Below, in pieces: positions 1 to 4,992 of a DNA stretch of 8,438 nucleotides. The stretch is from positions 1 through 8,438 of the forward strand of contig JBBRUG010000276.1 in NCBI GenBank assembly GCA_038247995.1, written 5' to 3'. Below the pieces are notes generated by a model. It saw only the letters and a program-made list of their open reading frames with translations, was not told the origin of the DNA and did not search any database. Origin of the DNA: JBBRUG01 sp038247995. GTDB lineage: Bacteria > Chloroflexota > Chloroflexia > Chloroflexales > Chloroflexaceae. The translations under genes were made by a program, and so were the position numbers. The number at the start of each line of letters is the position of its first letter. Within the stretch, counting starts at the first letter, position 1.

Positions 1-1122
1 GATCGCGTAGCTGCCGGTAAAAACACCAGTCTTCTCCTTCTCATCGGGCGCGTCAGCCGGTTTCGCCCGCGCCTGCGCCGTATAGGCCGCCACGGCATCG
101 CGCTGCGCTGCGGTTGTGAGGCCCGCTACCAGCGGATGCTCGGGCGACAGCACCATAAACGTCGCGCCCCACAGCGTATCAGGGCGAGTAGTGAAGACGA
201 TAATCTCGGCGTTGGCCTCAGTCTTGAAGATCACCTCAGCGCCGCGCGAGCGACCGATCCAGTTGCGCTGCATGGCGACAACCTTGGACGGCCAGGCGAC
301 CGTATCCAGGTCATCGTACAGACGATCGGCATAAGCGCTAATGCGGAAGAACCACTGCTTCAGGGTGCGCCGCTCGACCAGCGCGCCAGAGCGCCAGGCC
401 CGCCCATCGGGGCCGACCTCTTCATTGGCCAGCACAGTTTGATCAACCGGATCCCAGTTCACCAGGGCCTCGCCACGATAGGCCAGGCGGAAGCGGCGCA
501 GCACATCCTGGCGCTGCTGAGGCGTAAAGACATTCCATTCGGCAGCACTAACCGTTGGATCGGTCAACGACAGGCCCAACCGGGACGTACCGTGCTCAGC
601 CAGTTCAGCTTCCAACTCTGCGATTGGGCGCGCCTGATTAGCGCGCGGATCGTACCAGGAGTTGTACAGTTGCAGAAAGATCCACTGCGTCCAGCGGTAA
701 TACTCTGCCGAGGACGAGTTAATCTCGCGGCTCCAGTCGTAACTGGCGCCAATCAGATCCATCTGGCGCTTATAGTTATCGGCAAAGCGGCGGATCAGGA
801 TCGCCGGATTCGTTTTGCGGCGGATCGCTTCATTCTCAGCAGGCAGGCCAAATGCGTCCCAACCCATCGGGTGCAGGACGTTATAGCCCTTCATGCGGAA
901 GAAGCGCGCCACTACATCGGTGGGCACATAGTTGCGGCAGTGGCCGACACTCAGGCCATCGCCGCTCGGGTAGGGGTAGAAGTCGAGGACGTAGTATTTG
1001 GGGCGATTATCGGCGGGGGCGGTTTTATAGATCTGCGCAGCGGCCCAACGCGCCTGCCATTGCGGCTCAATGGCGGCCGGGTCGTAGCGTTCGGGCATGG
1101 AATCGGGCCTTGCGTCGCTCAT
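1..1122 (-). CDS. leuS: Leucyl-tRNA synthetase, N-terminal part (runs off left edge)
   Basis: Cytoplasmic class I synthetase that charges tRNA-Leu with leucine using ATP. The frame is open from the ATG at 1122 to base 1 (374 residues), less than half of the usual 800-900 residues; the KMSKS loop and anticodon domain lie outside. Visible: the Rossmann entry around residues 43-62 (YPYPSGDGLSVGHC), with the class I HIGH motif present as S58-V-G-H61; the segment HPMGWDAFGLPAENEAI; and the start of the CP1 editing domain with the threonine-rich T311-T-R-P-D-T316 followed by LWGATF. The start is supported by GGAGGAG (1131-1137) eight bases upstream; the in-frame ATG at 1098 has no such site. It lies 408 nt downstream of serS on the same strand and appears to have its own promoter near 1380. 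The family call is secure. The first histidine of HIGH being serine is odd, but I think related LeuRS proteins share it. Confidence 0.96.
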   Translation of the reverse strand, partial: MSDARPDSMPERYDPAAIEPQWQARWAAAQIYKTAPADNRPKYYVLDFYPYPSGDGLSVGHCRNYVPTDVVARFFRMKGYNVLHPMGWDAFGLPAENEAIRRKTNPAILIRRFADNYKRQMDLIGASYDWSREINSSSAEYYRWTQWIFLQLYNSWYDPRANQARPIAELEAELAEHGTSRLGLSLTDPTVSAAEWNVFTPQQRQDVLRRFRLAYRGEALVNWDPVDQTVLANEEVGPDGRAWRSGALVERRTLKQWFFRISAYADRLYDDLDTVAWPSKVVAMQRNWIGRSRGAEVIFKTEANAEIIVFTTRPDTLWGATFMVLSPEHPLVAGLTTAAQRDAVAAYTAQARAKPADAPDEKEKTGVFTGSYAI

Positions 1123-1379
1123 AGCGCACACTCCTCCAGGGATGAGCACAGGTTACGTAGGACAACAAACAAAGGGCAACAAGACGATCGCTAAGGCCAC
1201 TAAGGTCTGGTTCGGACACGGTGCTCACCCCCTTTCAGCACATGTACGGCGGGTGACGCCGACGATTCAGGATGGCAGGAAGCAGGAAGCAGATGTAAGC
1301 TTCCCTGATCCCTCAATGCATGAAGCACTGCTCCAACTTATGCATTCCACCATCACCACAACAGCCACAATTTAGGCAT
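1123..1379 (-). promoter_or_regulatory. Long structured 5' leader of leuS
   Basis: About 250 nt of untranslated RNA are expected between the promoter at 1380-1385 and the leuS ATG. In transcript order it holds: a hairpin with AATGCAT/ATGCATT arms (1315-1346), extended by AAG/CTT; one GGAAGC element followed by two successive GCTTCC copies (within 1270-1305) that could pair with it only one at a time; a small CGGC/GCCG hairpin near 1250-1262; and GTGCT/AGCAC arms (1222-1241). No T-box element is present. A GTG at 1219, after a purine-rich AAAGGGGGTGA, opens a 50-codon frame with six leucine codons among its first 19, overlapping the leuS start. Regulatory function is inference only. Confidence 0.4.
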
Positions 1380-1388
1380 AGTATAGCA
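1380..1388 (-). promoter_or_regulatory. Probable extended -10 promoter for leuS
   Basis: On the minus strand the sequence reads TGCTATACT: a TATACT hexamer at 1380-1385 preceded by the TGn extension at 1386-1388. No good -35 hexamer lies 16-18 bases upstream, as is common for extended -10 promoters. The same 9-mer precedes the DUF4129 gene at 4978-4986, and TGCTATAAT precedes the T-box leader, which strengthens the call. It would start leuS transcription near 1373. Confidence 0.5.
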
Positions 1389-1431
1389 CAAAAGCGCTTA
1401 TCGTCCTCGGGCGGAGGGCGTAGCACGATCC

Positions 1432-1458
1432 GCAGATGACGCAGATTGTGCAGATGAT
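1432..1458. repeat. Three tandem 9-bp units (GCAGATGAC-like)
   Basis: GCAGATGAC, GCAGATTGT and GCAGATGAT lie head to tail between serS and leuS. They do not encode anything plausible. They resemble low-complexity intergenic filler that often creates spurious short ORFs in GC-rich bacteria. Confidence 0.6.
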
Positions 1459-1483
1459 GCGGCGGCCCTTTGACAGGCTCGGG

Positions 1484-1522
1484 GTGCGGGCGGGCCGCGC
1501 AGGCACATTGGCCCGCCCCCAC
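1484..1522. terminator. Strong GC hairpin downstream of serS
   Basis: GGGCGGGCC (1488-1496) and GGCCCGCCC (1510-1518) form a perfect 9-bp stem with a 13-nt loop. It extends by GTG/CAC (1484-1486 with 1520-1522) across one mismatch. It begins 9 nt after the serS stop on the minus strand, a natural place for a terminator. There is no U-tract in either direction, so it may be a U-less terminator, an mRNA-end stabiliser or a dispersed palindrome. The adjoining CCTTTGACAGGCTCGGGG (1467-1484) looks like a common dispersed intergenic element. Confidence 0.45.
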
Positions 1523-1530
1523 GATTTGGT

Positions 1531-2805
1531 TTATGCGGCGGTGATCCGTTCCTGGCCGCCCATGTACGGGCGCAGCACTTCAGGGATGACAACGCTGCCG
1601 TCGGCTTGCTGGTAGTTCTCCATAATCGCGATCATTACGCGAGGTAAGGCCAGGCCCGAACCGTTCAGCGTGTGCAGAAATTCCGGCTTCGCGCCCAGCT
1701 CGGGGCGATAGCGCAAGTTGGCTCGCCGCGACTGATAGGCTTCGAAGTTGCTGCACGAGCTTACTTCCAGCCACTCCTCGACGCCGGGCGCCCAGAGTTC
1801 GAGGTCGTATTTCATCGTCGCGGTGCCCAGATCAGCAGTGCAGAGTTTCAGCAGGCGGTAGGGGATCTCCAGCGCCTTGCAGACAGCTTCAGCGTGATCA
1901 ACCAGGGTCAGCAGTTCGGCATAGCTTGTTTCTGGGGTGACGAACTTGACCATCTCGACCTTATCGAACTGGTAGAGCCGTTTGATCCCGCGTACATCGC
2001 GCCCGGCGCTGATCTGCTCGTTGCGCCAGCAGGGCGTATAGGCAACGTGGTAGATCGGCAGTTGCGCCGCAGCGAGAATCTCGTCGCGATACAGATTGGT
2101 CACCGGCACCTCGGCGGTGGGGATGAGCGTTAGATCGACCCCTTCGAGCTTGAACAGGTTCTCACCGAAGCGCGGCAGGTTGCCGGTGCCGACCAGGATC
2201 TCTTCCTTGACCACATACGGCGGGATGATCTCGCTATAGCCGTGCTGCTGGACGTGCATGTCGAGCATCCAGGTGATCAGGGCACGCTGGAGGCGCGCGC
2301 CCGCACCTTTGAGTACATAGAAACGCGAGCCGCTGAGCTTCACGCCGCGCTCAAAATCGAGGATGCCGAGTGCCTCGCCCAGATCCCAGTGCGGCTGCGG
2401 CGTAAAGTCGAAGCTGCGCGGCGTGCCCTCCACGCGCACAACAATGTTGTCGGCCTCGGTGGTGCCGTCGGGCGTGTCGGCGTGCGGCAGATTCGGCAGA
2501 TACAGCAGCAGGCGGTTGAACTCCGCCTCAACTTCGTTCGTCTCACGGTCGAGCGTGGCGATCCGGTCGCCAACCAGGCGCATCGCGGCGATCTTCGCTG
2601 TGCGCACTTCAGCGTCCTTCAGCGTACTGATCTCTTTCGAGACCGTGTTCCGCTCGGCCTTGAGTGCTTCAACCTCGCGCAACAATGTCCGACGACGCTC
2701 ATCGACGGCGAGGATAGCGTCAACCTGGGCCGGATCGTCGCCACGGCGCACCAGGCCGGCGCGAACGACATCGGGTTGTTCACGGATCAGACGAATGTCG
2801 AGCAT
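1531..2805 (-). CDS. serS: Seryl-tRNA synthetase
   Basis: Class II synthetase that attaches serine to tRNA-Ser (and, where present, to tRNA-Sec) in the cytoplasm. At 424 residues it is full length. Residues about 28-105 form the charged antiparallel coiled-coil arm that grips the long variable arm of tRNA-Ser. The catalytic core follows: motif 1 around 180-199, the serine-binding T230-A-E232, motif 2 at C259-W-R-N-E263 continuing through SAGRDVRGIKR to QFDKVE (279-284), WLEVSSCSNFEAYQSRR (345-361), and motif 3 NGSGLALPR (381-389) with R389. Motif 2 departs from the common FRSEAGSAGRD and HQF by reading WRNEQISAGRD and YQF, but the catalytic Arg and Glu are kept. AAGGA (2813-2817 on the minus strand) lies 7 nt before the ATG and overlaps the stop of the upstream gene, so the two are translated from one mRNA. 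The tRNA-Ser T-box at 4670-4932 is the likely regulator. Confidence 0.97.
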   Translation of the reverse strand: MLDIRLIREQPDVVRAGLVRRGDDPAQVDAILAVDERRRTLLREVEALKAERNTVSKEISTLKDAEVRTAKIAAMRLVGDRIATLDRETNEVEAEFNRLLLYLPNLPHADTPDGTTEADNIVVRVEGTPRSFDFTPQPHWDLGEALGILDFERGVKLSGSRFYVLKGAGARLQRALITWMLDMHVQQHGYSEIIPPYVVKEEILVGTGNLPRFGENLFKLEGVDLTLIPTAEVPVTNLYRDEILAAAQLPIYHVAYTPCWRNEQISAGRDVRGIKRLYQFDKVEMVKFVTPETSYAELLTLVDHAEAVCKALEIPYRLLKLCTADLGTATMKYDLELWAPGVEEWLEVSSCSNFEAYQSRRANLRYRPELGAKPEFLHTLNGSGLALPRVMIAIMENYQQADGSVVIPEVLRPYMGGQERITAA

Positions 2806-2816
2806 AGATAGATCCT

Positions 2817-3296
2817 TTATGGGCGACGGCCCAACTGGTTCAAAACACGAAAGACTTCGATCATCGACAAACCAACTTCACCGCCATTGTTTGTCGTGTG
2901 TACAACCCGCGCAATGGTAGCGCGCTGCTCCGGATCGGTAATGGCATCCAGATTGAGCAGCACTTCATCGCCATGCTGGAATAGATACTGGGCGTAGGGA
3001 TTGCCGGCGCCGCGTTCGATCGCCTGGAGCGCAGCCTGACGCACAAGTGGGTGCCGGAGCGGGATCATTCCCTCGCTCGGCGGGGCGGCATCGGGAATGG
3101 CGGCGTCGGGAAGATCTTCTGCTTCCTGCGCCCCCCAACTAGATTGTTGCGTGGACGACGACAATGGCGATGCGGCTTGCGGCGGAATCTCGATCCGCCC
3201 CGGAAAATCACCCCAGGCCCGGTTAAGCATCACCAAAACCAGCGCAAGGATCACTACGCCGGCGCCTGCAATTATGAGGATGATTGGCCAGTCCAT
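2817..3296 (-). CDS. Small single-pass membrane protein of unknown function
   Basis: I do not recognise a named family. The 159-residue product begins MDWP and runs straight into one hydrophobic helix (about residues 4-25, IILIIAGAGVVILALVLVM) followed by Asn-Arg. The bulk should therefore lie on one side of the membrane, with the short N-terminus on the other. Residues about 36-80 are a Pro/Ser/Gln/Ala/Glu-rich linker. Residues about 81-156 look like a compact helical domain (HPLVRQAALQAIERG, then YAQYLFQHGDEVLLNLDAI, then EVGLSMIEVFRVLNQL). The frame is open further upstream to 3365, but those codons translate the palindromic repeat at 3316-3338 (giving VGATLVVAP). GGGAGAGG just before the ATG at 3296 makes the shorter start better. 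Only 11 nt separate it from serS, indicating co-transcription. The link to serine charging is unknown. Confidence 0.75.
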   Translation of the reverse strand: MDWPIILIIAGAGVVILALVLVMLNRAWGDFPGRIEIPPQAASPLSSSTQQSSWGAQEAEDLPDAAIPDAAPPSEGMIPLRHPLVRQAALQAIERGAGNPYAQYLFQHGDEVLLNLDAITDPEQRATIARVVHTTNNGGEVGLSMIEVFRVLNQLGRRP

Positions 3297-3315
3297 GTTG
3301 CCTCTCCCAGCTTGG

Positions 3316-3338
3316 GGGGCGACCACGAGGGTCGCCCC
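3316..3338. repeat. REP-like palindrome GGGGCGACC-N5-GGTCGCCCC
   Basis: A perfect 9-bp stem (3316-3324 with 3330-3338) with the loop ACGAG sits between the second Nudix gene and the membrane-protein gene. From general knowledge, palindromes of the form GGGGCGACC...GGTCGCCCC are dispersed through many bacterial genomes, and their minus-strand translation gives recurrent bogus peptides such as VGATLVVA. It has no U-tract, so it should not stop transcription of the operon. It could stabilise or process the mRNA. Confidence 0.65.
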
Positions 3339-3395
3339 AACGGGTCGCCTCAACCGCTCCATCACAAAGGTTCGTACGATTCGCCAACCAGTGTG

Positions 3396-3893
3396 TCACC
3401 CGATCAAACTATAGCTCCAGCGCAATGGTTGGCCGTTCGCGTAGGGCATCACGCCGTGAAACTGGCGCTGGTCGGCGCTGAAGACAAGGGGCAAGAAATG
3501 GTGATCGCCGGGCCAGAGCGGCAGGTCGAAGCACAGCAAGCGCTCCAAAGGCACCCATTCGAGGCTGCCTTCGGCGTTGGTGGCAGGCGGTGTGCCCGTG
3601 TAGGCTGTGATCAAAAAGATAAAGACGAGCCAATCCTCGCCGTTTTTACCGAAGCCGGGCCAGGAGATTGTGCCGCGCAGGCTCAATTCCGTCGCTTCCA
3701 GGGTGGCTTCTTCACGCAGTTCGCGGCGCATGCACGCGACAATATCTTCGTTGGGGTCGATCTTGCCGCCGAGGCCGTTGTACTTGCCGAGATGCAGATC
3801 ACCGGGACGCGCATTGCGATGGATCAACAAAACGTTGCTGCGATCCGGCGCAAGCACATAACCAAGCGTGGCAACAATTGGTGTGTAGGGCAT
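3396..3893 (-). CDS. Nudix hydrolase, MutT/8-oxo-dGTPase-like
   Basis: A 165-residue protein covering one Nudix fold. It probably hydrolyses a nucleoside diphosphate linked to another group X; the substrate cannot be read from sequence. The Nudix box is G43-K-I-D-P-N-E49, seven residues, then R57-E-L-R-E-E62-A-T-L65, preceded by the KYNGLGGK segment common in MutT/MTH1-type 8-oxo-dGTP diphosphatases. The Mg-binding glutamates E58, E61 and E62 are present. The glycine that normally ends REUXEEXGU is threonine (T64). The C-terminal part contains LPLWPGDHHFLPLVF (124-138), reminiscent of the substrate-pocket strand of MTH1-like enzymes. AGGGA lies 8 nt before the ATG at 3893 and decides this start over an ATG 42 nt further upstream. 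It follows another Nudix gene after 205 nt and sits in the same probable T-box operon as serS. Confidence 0.9.
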   Translation of the reverse strand: MPYTPIVATLGYVLAPDRSNVLLIHRNARPGDLHLGKYNGLGGKIDPNEDIVACMRRELREEATLEATELSLRGTISWPGFGKNGEDWLVFIFLITAYTGTPPATNAEGSLEWVPLERLLCFDLPLWPGDHHFLPLVFSADQRQFHGVMPYANGQPLRWSYSLIG

Positions 3894-3915
3894 GGCATTG
3901 TTCCCTAAGCGCTCT

Positions 3916-3967
3916 GGCGCTAAAGCGCCGAGCATTTCCGTTGCGGCAGCCAGCCGCTAAAGCGGCT
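3916..3967. repeat. Pair of related short palindromes (GCTAAAGC core)
   Basis: GGCGCT-AA-AGCGCC (3916-3929) and AGCCGCT-AA-AGCGGCT (3952-3967) share the GCTAAAGC centre but differ in their compensating arms, so pairing is preserved while sequence changes. They lie 36 nt apart in the spacer between the two Nudix genes. This is the pattern of a small dispersed palindromic repeat or of an RNA hairpin pair. Confidence 0.65.
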
Positions 3968-4013
3968 CAGGCGGCCAGGCGGCCAGGCGGTCAGGCGGGT
4001 TAGGCGGCTCAGG
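3966..4013. repeat. Minisatellite of 8-9 bp units (CCAGGCGG)
   Basis: About six head-to-tail units, two exactly CCAGGCGG and the others with changes or one added base (CTCAGGCGG, TCAGGCGG, GTTAGGCGG, CTCAGGCA). It follows directly on the second palindrome and fills the spacer between the two Nudix genes. It has no coding potential. Slippage during replication is the likely origin. Confidence 0.75.
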
Positions 4014-4098
4014 CAGTGCGTACCGCTCACAATTGCGGCAACCGGCCACTGAAGCGATATGGCATACGTACAGGTATTTCCCAGGCTACAGCCGATGA

Positions 4099-4605
4099 TC
4101 ACCATTCCCGATATAAGCCCTTGCCTCCGGCGGCGAGTTCGGCAATCCGACGCAAGCTGCCGACTTCGGTATTGGCCGGCAAGTCGTGGCGCAGAAAGAA
4201 GCGCGCATCGACAATTTCCAGGTCGCCGCGCGGCGGTTGGGCCGGCCCCAACGGGATACAATGAAAGACGGCGACGTGGTTACTCATGCCTTCGCCAAAG
4301 GCGTAATACATTCCCAACAGTGCCGCAACCCGACCGGCACAGCCGGCTTCTTCGCGCAGTTCACGCTGGGCAGCCTCCTCCAATGTTTCGTGAGTATCCA
4401 CGCCGCCGCCGGGTAAACTCCAGGGCCGCACGCCGCCGCGATGGCGCACGAGCAATACGCTCTGGTCATCGGGATGGGTGGCGACAACGCGCACGCCGAC
4501 TGTCGTCGGGCGCAACAGACTTCGGCTGAGCGAGCGGGCGCGCATAATTGCATTGTAGGTCAGGGTTAGCGCCGCTTCGTGTAAGCCGTGTGCCACTGAT
4601 TGCAT
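4099..4605 (-). CDS. Nudix hydrolase, first gene after the T-box
   Basis: A 168-residue Nudix-fold enzyme expected to cleave a nucleotide-type pyrophosphate bond; the substrate is unknown. The box is complete: G67-G-V-D-T-H-E73, seven residues, R81-E-L-R-E-E-A-G-C89. It is preceded by TTVGVRVVATHPDDQSVLLVRHR, PWSLPGGG, a start typical of the family. The final ~30 residues are basic and probably not part of the core. The ATG at 4605 is the first possible start, since an in-frame TAA lies just upstream; the ribosome binding site is weak (AAAGAA). An ATG at 4545 is an alternative that keeps the whole Nudix domain. It begins 64 nt after the T-box terminator and is thus the promoter-proximal gene of the riboswitch-controlled unit, which is unusual because T-boxes normally precede synthetase, biosynthesis or transporter genes. 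Confidence 0.92.
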   Translation of the reverse strand: MQSVAHGLHEAALTLTYNAIMRARSLSRSLLRPTTVGVRVVATHPDDQSVLLVRHRGGVRPWSLPGGGVDTHETLEEAAQRELREEAGCAGRVAALLGMYYAFGEGMSNHVAVFHCIPLGPAQPPRGDLEIVDARFFLRHDLPANTEVGSLRRIAELAAGGKGLYREW

Positions 4606-4669
4606 AGAAATTCTTTATTCACGCCGGGGCCAAACCCACATGCCGCTCGCTACGCTACACGATGGCAAC

Positions 4670-4700
4670 AAAAAGCCCCCGTCCTACGAAGGACGAGAGC
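4670..4700 (-). terminator. Intrinsic terminator of the T-box leader
   Basis: On the minus strand GCTCTCGTCCT (4700-4690), loop TCGT, and AGGACGGGGGC (4685-4675) form an 11-bp stem with some G-U pairs, followed by five U residues (4674-4670). It directly follows the T-element, as expected for a terminator competing with the antiterminator. It controls entry into the Nudix-Nudix-membrane protein-serS operon. Confidence 0.88.
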
Positions 4701-4932
4701 GAAAGCCTCGTGGTGCCACCTTCATTCACGCCGGCCACAATCTGCCGACGCCTCAGTGAGTGCTTTGAACACTCTGCGCGGTAACGGGCGCACCCCGATC
4801 GGGCCTACTACAGGGTTGCCCCCGGTTCGGGCGATGACTCAGGAGGGGAAGCGCCTGCGCCGTACTACCGCCTCGCAGCAATCGGCGGCTCTCTGAAAGT
4901 CGTTGCGCGGCACACGCTCCATCGTTGCCTCT
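4670..4932 (-). ncRNA. T-box riboswitch leader, probably tRNA-Ser specific
   Basis: A cis-acting RNA that senses uncharged tRNA and permits read-through of a terminator. The T-element AAGGTGGCACCACG (4722-4709) matches the consensus AGGGTGGNACCGCG. CGTG (4730-4727) can pair with CACG (4712-4709), and GCC (4735-4733) with GGC (4707-4705), to form the antiterminator. The Stem I apex is recognisable as AGAGAG (4894-4889) and CCGCC/GGCGG arms (4888-4884, 4872-4868) around GATTGCTGCGA. A Stem III-like hairpin GAGTG/CACTC occupies 4774-4758. Aligning CCTGAG (4843-4838) with CUUGAG after the specifier of the B. subtilis glyQS leader puts the specifier at 4849-4847, UCC (Ser). The variable base of UGGN is C (4715), which pairs with discriminator G73, as in tRNA-Ser; Leu, Ile and Phe tRNAs carry A73. 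With serS downstream, serine is the best reading. The base after the specifier is C rather than the usual purine, so specifier placement is less certain than the T-box call. Confidence 0.88.
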
Positions 4933-4939
4933 GGGCGCC

Positions 4940-4968
4940 ATTATAGCAGCCGTAAAGGCGAGTCGCAA
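4940..4968 (-). promoter_or_regulatory. Promoter of the T-box operon
   Basis: A consensus TATAAT -10 (4940-4945) has a TGC extension immediately upstream and is separated by exactly 17 bases from a TTGCGA -35 (4963-4968). The predicted start near 4932 leaves a 263-nt leader matching the T-box. This is the best housekeeping sigma-type promoter in the window. Confidence 0.85.
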
Positions 4969-4977
4969 GCTATGAAG

Positions 4978-4986
4978 TGCTATACT
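4978..4986 (+). promoter_or_regulatory. Extended -10 promoter for the DUF4129 gene
   Basis: TGCTATACT gives TATACT at 4981-4986 with the TGn extension. No -35 hexamer is convincing. The predicted start falls at about 4993, the A of the ATG, implying a leaderless mRNA. It diverges from the T-box promoter; the two -10 boxes are only 35 nt apart. Confidence 0.6.
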
Positions 4987-4992
4987 GACAAT

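Noticed and set aside
136..1194. A 352-codon plus-strand frame
   Set aside because: It is entirely antisense to leuS, whose frame carries the SVGH, GLPAENEAI and TTRPDT motifs and a strong ribosome site; the plus frame has no recognisable domain.
1353..1379. Tiny leader peptide MPKLWLLW before leuS
   Set aside because: Its ATG touches the -10 box, so it would lie upstream of the predicted transcription start and not be in the mRNA.
3051..3908. A 285-codon plus-strand frame
   Set aside because: It is antisense to the second Nudix gene and the membrane-protein gene and crosses the palindromic repeat; low-complexity composition, no motif.
4831..4838. Alternative T-box specifiers in GTCATCGC (CAU His, AUC Ile, GUC Val)
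   Set aside because: They lie after the conserved CCTGAG instead of before it, and the T-element base C does not fit the discriminators of His (C73), Ile (A73) or Val (A73) tRNAs.
4903..4992. N-terminal extension of the DUF4129 protein from the ATG at 4903
   Set aside because: It would translate the T-box promoter region in antisense, has no ribosome site and lies upstream of the best -10 box.
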